NCBI GenBank assembly: GCA_013297885.1
Contig: JAAFIR010000033.1
Coordinates: 1 to 57,884 of the forward strand
Source: Leptospirales bacterium
Lineage (GTDB): Bacteria; Spirochaetota; Leptospiria; Leptospirales; Leptospiraceae
Length of the DNA: 57,884 nt
Direction: 5' to 3'
The translations under genes were made by a program, and so were the position numbers. The first letter of the stretch is position 1. Every line of letters starts with the position of its first letter. Positions 36,351 through 44,433 of the stretch are shown piece by piece. The notes under the pieces were generated by a model that did no database searches, was not told the DNA's origin, and worked only from the letters and a program-made list of their open reading frames with translations.

Positions 36351-36546
36351 TTTTATTTCCATTACTAAGTAATAAATAAACGTAATTAAACTTTGAAATA
36401 TGACCCAGTTTCCAATAGTACATAAATTGTAGAATAATTTAAAAGCTAATTTTTTTTCATTCATTTTTTTTTCTTTAGAAACTGAATAGAAATCAACAAA
36501 CTTGATAGTTTAACCAGATTATATTCAATAAATTTTTACAAAACTA

Positions 36547-36684
36547 AGCGAAATGGGATTGACTCGGCGTTAAAAAATTTTGTATAAAATTTTTTAACGA
36601 GAGAGGAAAGCCCGGTTTTTTTGTCGGTCAACTTTACTAACAGTTTCTGAGTTTGTGAATCGAATTACCAACAAAAAAATTCGC
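36547..36684 (+). repeat. Two-hairpin intergenic element, copy F
   Basis: Plus-strand copy. The left end AGCGAAATGGGATTGACTCGG is followed by hairpin I with CGTTAAAAAATTTT/AAAATTTTTTAACG arms, the linker AGAGAGGAAAGCCCGG, hairpin II whose arms are TTTTTTTGTCGGT and ACCAACAAAAAAA, and the right end ATTCGC. It lies between the DUF1554 gene start and the glycosyltransferase 3' end. Confidence 0.8.
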
Positions 36685-36686
36685 AA

Positions 36687-36808
36687 AAAATGTCTCATAA
36701 TAAATTTGTCAGTTTCTGATTAAAGTCTATGAGGTTTTGGTTTTGCCTAAATTCTTGAAGCTTCTTATTTTGATACAATACAATTTCATTTTTGAATTCT
36801 TGATTTTG
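36687..36808. repeat. Direct repeat, right copy (inside glycosyltransferase 3' end)
   Basis: The source copy: it covers the last about 38 codons of the glycosyltransferase gene plus a few bases beyond its stop. These bases include the CTCAT that also forms the yejB-like start in the left copy. This shows that the glycosyltransferase once ended directly at the yejB-like gene. Confidence 0.8.
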
Positions 36809-37744
36809 AAATAAATATAAAATTAATTTTGCAATTTTTTCCAAATCTTTTTCTTCAATTAAAATTCCTGATCCATTTAAAGTGTCTGGAACTGCTCCAG
36901 CATTAAATGCAATAATTGGAACTTGGTAAAACATAGATTCAATCACTGGAACTAAAAATCCTTCGTGTTCACTCATACATAAAAATAAATCTGCATTGGA
37001 GTAGTATTCACATAATTTATCATCATCAATTAAACCAGAAAATTTTACTTTGTCTTCCAGCCCAAATAAACGAATTAATTTTTCTAAATCTTTTTTGTAT
37101 TCATTTAATTCAAAAGAACAATAACCAACTAGTTGAAGTTCAAAATCAAATTCATCTTGGTAAGAAAGAATTTTTGCAATTCGAATCAAGTCGTCTTGTT
37201 TTTTATTTGGAGCAATTCTACCGACAAATAAAATATTTTTTTTCTTAGAAGAAATTTTTTCTTTTTTGAGAAGTTTTTCAAAATTATAATAAATGGGAAG
37301 CACAGATGTATTTTTGTAACCAAGTGAAACAAGCTCAGACTCATTGTATTTGGAATCAGCAAATGAATATTCAAATAAATTTTTTAAATCCTTTAGCTCT
37401 TCTCTTCCTTTTTTTAAATAATGAGAAAGTTTTAAATCATAAGGTAAAAAAAATTGGTAAGGTGTGACATTATGATAAATCAAAACTTTTGAAGAATCAA
37501 ATTCAGAAATTTTTTCTGAAATTTTGGAGTGAATAGAATGATGGTAAATGAGAATGTCTTCTTTTTTATGAGAATAAGAACGAAATGGTTTTACTTTTCT
37601 TTTGAGTTGAGGTCCAATATTTTCTGAATAAATTTCAGTTTGAAAACCTTTATCTGAAAAATTTTTTTGTAGATGCAAAATTTCATTACTAATTGCATCT
37701 CCTGTATTAAAGCCTGCTGAAAACTGAACAATTCTTTTTTTCAC
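36695..37744 (-). CDS. Glycosyltransferase, GT4 family
   Basis: 349 residues, GT-B fold. The C-terminal nucleotide-sugar domain has ILFVGRIAPNKKQDDLIRIA (about 165-185) and the acceptor E-x7-E motif EHEGFLVPVIES (about 260-271). The N-terminal domain has QFSAGFNTGDAISNEI. It should transfer a sugar from a nucleotide donor during lipopolysaccharide or other surface-glycan synthesis. The next gene upstream is a closely related GT4 whose stop overlaps its start by four bases. The 3' end has been duplicated downstream (left direct repeat). Confidence 0.9.
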   Translation of the reverse strand: MKKRIVQFSAGFNTGDAISNEILHLQKNFSDKGFQTEIYSENIGPQLKRKVKPFRSYSHKKEDILIYHHSIHSKISEKISEFDSSKVLIYHNVTPYQFFLPYDLKLSHYLKKGREELKDLKNLFEYSFADSKYNESELVSLGYKNTSVLPIYYNFEKLLKKEKISSKKKNILFVGRIAPNKKQDDLIRIAKILSYQDEFDFELQLVGYCSFELNEYKKDLEKLIRLFGLEDKVKFSGLIDDDKLCEYYSNADLFLCMSEHEGFLVPVIESMFYQVPIIAFNAGAVPDTLNGSGILIEEKDLEKIAKLILYLFQNQEFKNEIVLYQNKKLQEFRQNQNLIDFNQKLTNLL

Positions 37745-38784
37745 TGAAATAATTCTTTTATTTTTTCGTTAAATGGATAATTTTCAAAAACTTCTAAACG
37801 ATTCAACTGTAATTCTAAAAATTTTTCATAATAAGAATTATTTTGATTTAGTTCGTGAATCAAATTTGCAGTTTTTAAATAATCTTTTTCTTGAAACACC
37901 AAACCAGAGTTGTATAGTAGCTCATTTGTGGCTTCAGTGGAATAGGAAATGGATAAAGTGAAATTAGAAATTGCTTCTAAAACAGGAATTCCGAAACCTT
38001 CGTGTTCACTCATTGAAAGATAAAATTTTGATTCTGAAAGAATTTTATTTTTTTCCTCTTCTGAAATATCAGAATAAATTTTTACTTTTGAATTCAAATT
38101 TAACTTATTTATCAATTCCAAAATTTTATCAAAATATTCTTGAAATACTAAATTTGTTTTTCCAATTAAATGAAGTTCATATTTTTCATCTAGTTGGTTT
38201 AAAAAATACAAAGTTTTGATTAAATCTTCAATTTTTTTATTTGGAACAAATCTTCCGATAAATACAATTTGATGAGAATTTTTTTGGGCTTTGATTTTTT
38301 TTTTGTAATTAATAGCGATTGGTAAAATCTTTTTTTTTTGAGTTATTTTTTTTTGTAAAATTTTTCTGAGGGATAAATGATTGTATCTAGAATCAAATAT
38401 AAATCCATCCAAAAGTTTAGAAAAAGTTTCTAATTCAAAATAAGATTCTAATTCTTTTTTTTTGAGACTCAAAAAAAAATCTTCTTTGATATGGTTTTTA
38501 AAAAAATTTACAGGAGTCATATTATGATACTTCAAAAATTTTTTACCATTTCGAGATAAAAAATTTTCAATTGGAAAACCTGTTCCGCCGTAATGAAGAA
38601 TATGAATTTGGTTTGGAGCGTTGGATTTAAAATCGGGATCGAGAATTTTTTTTTCTGAAAAATTTTTTCTAGCAACAATTTTAGAATAAAATCCCATTTC
38701 TTTAAAAATCAAATCTAGCCCAATGATGTCAGAACCAATTCCATCTGCTTCTGAAAATACATCAATGTATTGAAAAACATTCAT
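37741..38784 (-). CDS. Glycosyltransferase, GT4 family
   Basis: 347 residues, paralogous to the following gene: IVFIGRFVPNKKIEDLIKTL and the E-x7-E motif EHEGFGIPVLEA. Similar N-terminal YIDVFSEADGIGSDII points to the same GT4 subgroup, often working in pairs on alternating sugar steps. Both frames are joined by a four-base overlap to their neighbours, so three genes (38781-39764, this one and 36695-37744) form a glycan operon. Donor and acceptor are unknown. Confidence 0.9.
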   Translation of the reverse strand: MNVFQYIDVFSEADGIGSDIIGLDLIFKEMGFYSKIVARKNFSEKKILDPDFKSNAPNQIHILHYGGTGFPIENFLSRNGKKFLKYHNMTPVNFFKNHIKEDFFLSLKKKELESYFELETFSKLLDGFIFDSRYNHLSLRKILQKKITQKKKILPIAINYKKKIKAQKNSHQIVFIGRFVPNKKIEDLIKTLYFLNQLDEKYELHLIGKTNLVFQEYFDKILELINKLNLNSKVKIYSDISEEEKNKILSESKFYLSMSEHEGFGIPVLEAISNFTLSISYSTEATNELLYNSGLVFQEKDYLKTANLIHELNQNNSYYEKFLELQLNRLEVFENYPFNEKIKELFQ

Positions 38785-39764
38785 TTGTTAAAACTTAAAA
38801 TTCTAGTTTCATCTAATTCAATTTGAATATTTATATTTTTAAAACCAATATCTTGTAAAAAAGATTTTAATTTTTCATCTACGATTTTAGAAATTGAATA
38901 TTTTTCAAATGGAGAATTTAAACTAGAAATATGATTTTTATAGGATAACAAAAATTCAGAAGAAGAATTTGTTTTTTCAAAAAGTAAATGAAAAAATGAA
39001 AAAAGAATTTCAGATTCTTCGAAACATAAATTATAACTTGAATAAAAAAAATCAAAATCTTTATAATCTGGAAAATTTAAGATATCATTTTGTAAAACTT
39101 TATTTGTAGCTTTGTGAAATATTTCAAGATGATAATTTGTGAGAATTGTAAAATCAAATTCTTTAATTTGAAAATAATTTAGTTCTTCATTCAATTTTGG
39201 ATAAATCAATAAAACTTTTTTATCTTTAGAAATTCTTTCGATTCTACTTGTTAAAGATTTTGAAAAATCAGTTTGGTAAGGTTTTTGAAAATCATAAAAA
39301 CTTGATTCAGAAAAAACTTTATTTTTTTTTAATTCATTTAGTTCTAAATAAATTTCATCTAGTTTATTTTCTAAACGAGAAATTCTTTTTTTTGATTTAA
39401 TTAGCTCAAATAAAACTGAATAAAATGCTTTGATTCTATTTTCAGAAAGTTTTTTATCTATAATTGCATAGAATTCTACAAATTTTGTAATTAAAGATTT
39501 GAGTGGACCTTTGATAAACCATAATTTTGGATTTGTAAATTTTGGAGGGCTAATTCCTTTTTCAAATTGGGAAGCGATAAATGAAGGATCAAATTCTTTT
39601 TTTAATTCAGAAAAATCAGCGGATAAATCAAGGTTTTGAATTCTATCAATTTCTTCTTTGGTGATTGATTTTATCAAAACTTTTTTTTCCAATTCAGAAA
39701 TGATTTCAGAAACATTAATTTTGGAATCATTTATAGATTTGATAAATTGGTTTAAATTTTTCAG
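38781..39764 (-). CDS. Unknown protein of the glycan cluster, non-AUG start
   Basis: Between 303 and 327 residues depending on the start. A TTG at 39692 is available, but the in-frame coding character goes on upstream (NLNQFIKSINDSKINVSEIISELEKKV) to about 39764. There a CTG is preceded by GGG at normal spacing; the amphipathic opening resembles that of methyltransferase-type glycan proteins. The N-terminal half is helical with a short coiled coil (ISRLENKLDEIYLELNEL, about residues 102-120 from the TTG). The C-terminal half has mixed strands, with no SAM motif that I can be sure of. It overlaps the GT4 gene by four bases and probably modifies or positions the same glycan. Confidence 0.65.
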   Translation of the reverse strand: MKNLNQFIKSINDSKINVSEIISELEKKVLIKSITKEEIDRIQNLDLSADFSELKKEFDPSFIASQFEKGISPPKFTNPKLWFIKGPLKSLITKFVEFYAIIDKKLSENRIKAFYSVLFELIKSKKRISRLENKLDEIYLELNELKKNKVFSESSFYDFQKPYQTDFSKSLTSRIERISKDKKVLLIYPKLNEELNYFQIKEFDFTILTNYHLEIFHKATNKVLQNDILNFPDYKDFDFFYSSYNLCFEESEILFSFFHLLFEKTNSSSEFLLSYKNHISSLNSPFEKYSISKIVDEKLKSFLQDIGFKNINIQIELDETRILSFNK

Positions 39765-39875
39765 AATTTTACCCGATTTTGAATTTTAATTTACAAGTTT
39801 AGGAATTTGTTTTTTAAGACTATTAAAATTTTCTTCTTGCCTAAGAAGTTTAAATTGAAAATATCATAGGTCTTA

Positions 39876-40841
39876 ATGGAAATTCTTTCCTCAAAATACT
39901 TTTTAATTTTTCTTTTTCTGCAATTTATTTTTACTGGTTTTTTTATCAATACTCTCAATAAGTTATTATTTAATAAGAACATTGAATTAAGTTTAAACCA
40001 ATGTATTTTTTTATTACCGTTTTTTACTTTTATAGGACGAAAATTTAAACTCAAAACAAATCTTCCAAAAGGCTACGATATAGTTTCAGTAGAAATTGAA
40101 AGTTTTATTTTTATTTTAAATCCAATTTATCTTTTAATTGGAAGAGTTCATTTTTCATTTGTTAGCTTAAAAAATCCCTCAATGAATTATTTAAATTTTG
40201 TTTCTTCTATGAAAAAAATAAAATATCTTCCAAAAATTTCTCAAGTAATAATTAAAAGACTTTTTGTAAAAAATGGATTCATGGATATCGAAGATAGATC
40301 AGTTTTTCCAATTTATAAAGTCAAAATAGAGAAGTTAATTCTTAAAAGGTCACTTATAGATTTTGCAATCCCTTTTAAAGTTCTTTTCAATTCCAAACTT
40401 GCATACTGTAGAATAGGTTCAGGTTATGTAAAAAGTTCCGAGAAAAAAAACACTGGACGACTTGATGTCAAAGGTCTCACTTGGGGTGAAATCATTAGTT
40501 TGCAGGGATTGCCTTTATGGTTTTTAAATAATCATTTGAATCTGCATCTTAATTTTGTAAATTTTAACAAAGAATCTCATTTCACAGGTGCAATTAATTT
40601 TGAAAAACTAAAAGATGAAACTGGTGAAATTTTTGAGAGAAAAAAAAAGATAGAATTTTCTTATAGAGTTAATTGGAGAGAGTATCGCTTACCTTTTGAT
40701 CTTGCTTTAAAAAAATCAGTTTCTGCTTTACTTGTTGGATTAAACTATGTTGGTGTATTGAGTTTTGGAATTAGAATTGTAATCAGCACAATAAACAATT
40801 TATTACTAAATATTGAAACTCAAAAACCAGAAGAAAGTTGA
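39876..40841 (+). CDS. Hypothetical membrane protein, possibly AsmA-like
   Basis: 321 residues. An N-terminal hydrophobic segment (FLIFLFLQFIFTGFFINTL) is followed by a long beta-rich body with Gly and hydrophobic alternation (FSFVSLKNPSMNYLNF, GRLDVKGLTWGEIISLQGLP) and another hydrophobic region near the end (SALLVGLNYVGVLSFGIRIVIS). The beta-rich repetitive body with one anchor is reminiscent of AsmA-family bridge-like lipid transport proteins, but it is short and no signature is certain. It is divergent from the glycan operon, so it may belong to the same envelope pathway. Confidence 0.55.
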   Translation: MEILSSKYFLIFLFLQFIFTGFFINTLNKLLFNKNIELSLNQCIFLLPFFTFIGRKFKLKTNLPKGYDIVSVEIESFIFILNPIYLLIGRVHFSFVSLKNPSMNYLNFVSSMKKIKYLPKISQVIIKRLFVKNGFMDIEDRSVFPIYKVKIEKLILKRSLIDFAIPFKVLFNSKLAYCRIGSGYVKSSEKKNTGRLDVKGLTWGEIISLQGLPLWFLNNHLNLHLNFVNFNKESHFTGAINFEKLKDETGEIFERKKKIEFSYRVNWREYRLPFDLALKKSVSALLVGLNYVGVLSFGIRIVISTINNLLLNIETQKPEES

Positions 40842-40960
40842 TTTTGAAAGAAAGACTTTTAAACTAAAACAAATTCAAAAATAAAAAACTCTTGATAAAA
40901 ACGGGGGGCGGGTGAAATTATTAGTAAATACATATAAATAAACAACAACATGGTGATAAA

Positions 40961-41692
40961 ATGAAAATAAAATTTCAAATACACTACAAATTCAAAAATT
41001 CAATATCTATATTGATCTTTTTAATGAGCATCAATTTATTCTCACAAGAAATTGAAGTCAAAACTGAAACTCTGTCTGATTCAAAAAATCAGGCTGAAAG
41101 AAGAGTGGAAAGAAAATTCCAAATAGGAATCTTCAGTCCAAGTGTTAGAGTCTCTTTGCCTACAACAATTTTTTTATTTTTTTCTATAAATAAAAAAATT
41201 ACTTTCAATTCAAATTTTTCAAGCTACACAAAAAATGAGAGCAATTTATTACCTTTTAGTAGTTCCTATTTTGTTAAAGATGTTCACACTACTAATTCTA
41301 GATACTTCGATTTTGGTTTCAAATATTTTCCCTTTGAATCATTTCCTTTATATTTTGGATTAATAGCAGGAAAAGAATTCAGTAATGAAAAATTTGAAAA
41401 TTTAGTGATATCTAATAGCATCTACCCTGAGCTTAATAATACTAGATACAGAAAAATCGAATATCAACCAAGTAAATTTAGTGCTGTTTCAATTGGGTTT
41501 AATTGGCAATTTATGAGTGGAGTAGTTTTGAATTTTAACTATAATTATGTTTTTATTATAGAAACAAAAAGACAAATTACTTATTTATTTGATAAATCTT
41601 GGTCAGTTGCTGATTTGTATGAATTAGAAACTAATAGAAGAACTCAATTACTTCAACAACCCTTTACCTTCTCAATCGGTTATGCGTTTTAA
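40961..41692 (+). CDS. Outer-membrane beta-barrel protein
   Basis: 243 residues. A signal peptide ends near NLFSQ-EIEV (about residue 29). The rest shows alternating hydrophobic strands with many aromatic residues at strand ends (FDFGFKYFPF, GFNWQFMSGVVLNFNYNYVFII). The chain ends in FTFSIGYAF, with the terminal Phe that the BAM machinery recognises in outer-membrane barrels; about eight strands are likely. No porin or TonB signature is visible. A GC-rich patch (40902-40915) lies between a TTGATA box and the start. The convergent Uma2 remnant overlaps its stop. Confidence 0.65.
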   Translation: MKIKFQIHYKFKNSISILIFLMSINLFSQEIEVKTETLSDSKNQAERRVERKFQIGIFSPSVRVSLPTTIFLFFSINKKITFNSNFSSYTKNESNLLPFSSSYFVKDVHTTNSRYFDFGFKYFPFESFPLYFGLIAGKEFSNEKFENLVISNSIYPELNNTRYRKIEYQPSKFSAVSIGFNWQFMSGVVLNFNYNYVFIIETKRQITYLFDKSWSVADLYELETNRRTQLLQQPFTFSIGYAF

Positions 41693-41990
41693 ATTTCTAC
41701 CTTTTGATAGACTTCATTTAAATTTAAAGTGAATTCAATTGAAGGAATAAATATTTTTTGATTTTGGTCTGGGTCAGTTAATGTCCAAGAATTTTCAGGG
41801 TTTTTGGAGTAAACTTCAATTTGTTTATATTCATTTGAAACTAAAATATAAGTATTTAATGAAGGAATTGTTCTGTATGATTGGAATTTTTTACTTCTAT
41901 CGTGTTTTTCTGTTGAATCAGATAAAACTTCAAAAATTAAAAAAAATTATTTCTAAAACTGTTATCGCCAAAGTTTTTATTACTTAGATT
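41689..41990 (-). pseudogene. Uma2-family endonuclease remnant
   Basis: A minus-strand fragment carrying the C-terminal half of an Uma2 (DUF820) domain: LIFEVLSDSTEKHDRSKKF, then SYRTIPSLNTYILVSNEYKQIEVY and LTDPDQNQKIFIPSIEF to a TAA at 41689. Upstream the reading shifts frame near 41940 (GDNSFRNNFF then stop), and the N-terminal half is missing. It is therefore a truncated and frameshifted remnant of a PD-(D/E)XK nuclease-fold family that is often multicopy. Confidence 0.75.
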
Positions 41991-42072
41991 CTTGATTTGA
42001 GTTTTACATTGCTTCAGATTCCCCTTTTGAAAGAGGAATCATTAAGAAGGAGAAATTTTAAAGCTAAATGAA

Positions 42073-43185
42073 TTATGCAGCTAATAATTCATTCAATGAA
42101 AGTTTGTCTGCAGCAAGTCCATTTTCAAATTTTAAAATCCCCAGAGCTTCATATTTTGGTTTAATTCTATCACTTAATAATCCAATTGCTTTTAAGTTTG
42201 GAATTAATCTTGAAAATAGTGATTTTCTAAATTCAGACATGATATCTGATTCAAGAACCATTTTAATCCAATTTTCTTCAGATATTTTATGTGCAAAATA
42301 CTCTTCACGTAATTCTTTAAACATGAATCTATTTCTTAACATAATGCTAACTTCATAAGCCCAATCTTCTCTATCTCTTCTAACAGACTCTGAACATTCT
42401 TTAGTGTAATAATCTCTTAAAGCTTCCACACCATAATGAACATGTCTAGACTCATCTGAAATTACTTGTTTGAGTAATTGTTTGAGTAAAGGCTCTTTTG
42501 TAAATTTGTACATTAATCCAAAAGCTCCAAGTGCTAAACCTTCGATCATGATTTGCATTCCTAAAAATTTTAAATCCCAATCACCTGCTGAAGTTAAAGC
42601 ATGAATCACTACAAATAAATTGTCATTGATATGGTAAAGTTTTCCTAATTTATCATTTAGGTACTTTGCAAATACTTCCACATGACGAGCTTCATCCATT
42701 ACTTGAGTTGAGCCATAATACTTTGCACCCATCCAAGGAGTTGCTTCAACTGTCATAGCTGCTGCATATAAAGCACCTTGTTCCCCATGTAGGAATTGTG
42801 AAAGTAACCATGCAGTAGTAGAATGTAACATTTGACCTTTCATATTTTTATCCATCAATCTATACATATCTGTTCCATACATTGGTTGGAGTTTTTCTGG
42901 AAAGATTTCTAATTCAAAATTATGTGGATCGACTGAAGTGTTCCAAGGTAAATCATTCGCATCCCATTGTCCTTTTTTTGCTTTGTCGTAAAGGTTTTGG
43001 AATTCTTGGTTTCCAAATTGGCTATATTTCCAATCATAATGAATCGCATGAGAGGACTTAATATCGATTTGATTTTTTTTACTTTCTTGCAAAAAATATC
43101 CTGATACTGCTGAAGGTAATAAATCCCAAGCCACTTTCACGTTTCTGGATGCCATGTCTGTAATGTCTAAAATTGATGCACTCAT
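42073..43185 (-). CDS. Ferritin-like diiron protein
   Basis: 370 residues. Four helices give a complete six-residue diiron set: Glu in HGEQGALY, E-x-x-H in MDEARHVEVF, Glu in MIEGLALGAF, and E-x-x-H in SDESRHVHYG. The arrangement resembles the ribonucleotide-reductase-small-subunit-like / AurF group of oxygenases and uncharacterised ferritin-like proteins. It probably oxidises an organic substrate using O2. No signal peptide. It is preceded 37 bases upstream by a TetR gene on the same strand, suggesting control by a small ligand, perhaps a fatty acyl or aromatic compound (inference only). Confidence 0.8.
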   Translation of the reverse strand: MSASILDITDMASRNVKVAWDLLPSAVSGYFLQESKKNQIDIKSSHAIHYDWKYSQFGNQEFQNLYDKAKKGQWDANDLPWNTSVDPHNFELEIFPEKLQPMYGTDMYRLMDKNMKGQMLHSTTAWLLSQFLHGEQGALYAAAMTVEATPWMGAKYYGSTQVMDEARHVEVFAKYLNDKLGKLYHINDNLFVVIHALTSAGDWDLKFLGMQIMIEGLALGAFGLMYKFTKEPLLKQLLKQVISDESRHVHYGVEALRDYYTKECSESVRRDREDWAYEVSIMLRNRFMFKELREEYFAHKISEENWIKMVLESDIMSEFRKSLFSRLIPNLKAIGLLSDRIKPKYEALGILKFENGLAADKLSLNELLAA

Positions 43186-43222
43186 ATTTGTCCTCTTTTA
43201 ATAGTTAATCGTTTAACATTCA

Positions 43223-43798
43223 TTATGCGACTTTAAGGATTTGATTTAAAAAAGTACTAATCAATGTTCTGATTAATAAAATTTGATCATCTCTATCAAC
43301 ACTATTTGGAACCATAACTGATTGCATAATTAATCCAAGTGAAAAAGTTAAAATCGCTGAGCTGGCTACCGTGTCACCAAGCCCAATCAATTCACCAATT
43401 GACTTTCGATAATAATCAGCAATTTCCTGAATGATATTTTCAGGGTCGTTTGATCCATTTTGTCTATAATAGTCAATTACCAAAAAAAGAACATTTTGAA
43501 AAAACTCTTCATTTGAATTTAAATATTGAAAAAGAATTTCAACTCTTTCTTCAATACTTTTAGTTCTCTTAAATCTATCATTCAAAATCAAAACTTGTTT
43601 TCTGGAAATTTGAAAAATCATGCTTTTAAAAATACTTTCTTTATTTGGAAAATAATGGTAAAGAGTTCCTGTAGAAATTTCCAAAGATTTGGAGATTTCA
43701 CGCATGGTAGCTCCTGCAAAACCATTTCTAGCAAATAACTCGAAGCATTTGTCTAACAAAACTTCTCTGTATTCATCATGATCTACTATTTTAGGCAA
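43223..43798 (-). CDS. TetR-family transcriptional regulator
   Basis: 191 residues. The N-terminal helix-turn-helix (about 10-55) has FELFARNGFAGATMREISKSLEISTGTLYHYFPNKESIF, characteristic of TetR/AcrR. The C-terminal ligand domain (about 60-191) is helical and unclassified. It is first in a two-gene unit with the diiron protein. Upstream of its start CGAATGTTCG (near 43818-43827) has CGAA/TTCG half-sites and could be part of an operator; this is weak. Repression of its own operon is expected from the family. Confidence 0.88.
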   Translation of the reverse strand: MPKIVDHDEYREVLLDKCFELFARNGFAGATMREISKSLEISTGTLYHYFPNKESIFKSMIFQISRKQVLILNDRFKRTKSIEERVEILFQYLNSNEEFFQNVLFLVIDYYRQNGSNDPENIIQEIADYYRKSIGELIGLGDTVASSAILTFSLGLIMQSVMVPNSVDRDDQILLIRTLISTFLNQILKVA

Positions 43799-44433
43799 TT
43801 TCTAATCCTTTTTTATAACGAATGTTCGATATAATAAACTCAGATTTATTTAAAATGTCAACAAAAAAATTTATTAAAAGTGAATTTTTTTATTTTTTTT
43901 TATCAGAATAGATGCAAAGTTATATAAAATCATTTTTATTTTATTTAAAATGAAAGATTTTATTTCTAAACTAAATAAAAACTCTGATAGAATTGTATGA
44001 ATTAAAATTATACAAATTTCTTTAACAATAAAGAGAAGTGAATCAAAACGAAAATATTTTTGACGTTTTAGAAATTTTTAATAAATTTTTTTTAAATAGA
44101 ATAAATTATAAAACTTTTTTTTCTCCATCAAAAAGAAATTATTTTATTTATAAAAAAAGTTCAAAACATTTCTCAAAACTTCAATTAATAAGACATAGTT
44201 ATAACTTATGTCACTTAAATGTTGCTAACTATGTCACTTAAATGTTTATAAGACATAATAATTGACATAATAAAAAATACTTTTTTTTCTAATGTCAATT
44301 GTACAATTTTATAAAAAGTTATTTTCAAATTTCAAGTGACATATTTTCTAACTAAACAAGCCTCTTTTTGGCTTAGTTACTTTTGTACACTTTAAATAAT
44401 AATAAAAATATAATTAATATATAAGGATAGGAA
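43799..44433. other. AT-rich repeat region upstream of dnaN, origin candidate
   Basis: 635 bases without a convincing gene. TATGTCACTTAAATGTT occurs exactly twice (44207-44223 and 44230-44246), 23 bases apart. The inverted form GTGACATA is at 44336-44343, AGACATA occurs twice (44191, 44251), and TTGACAT (44262-44268) and ATGTCAA (44292-44298) form an inverted pair. An imperfect hairpin with AAGCC/GGCTT arms lies near 44356-44374. No consensus DnaA box was found. It may be an origin part, a regulator site for dnaN, or both. Confidence 0.45.

Noticed and set aside
43818-43827. TetR operator CGAATGTTCG
   Set aside because: The half-sites are only four bases and the centre is not symmetric; it is mentioned in the TetR entry but not called as a feature.
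44038-44241. 67-codon plus-strand frame before dnaN
   Set aside because: It starts at GTG, has low-complexity Asn/Lys/Phe composition, and runs through the repeat cluster; it is probably chance.
44190-44346. DnaA boxes
   Set aside because: TTATGTCAC resembles TTATNCACA only with an inserted base; no consensus box was found, so only a repeat cluster is reported.
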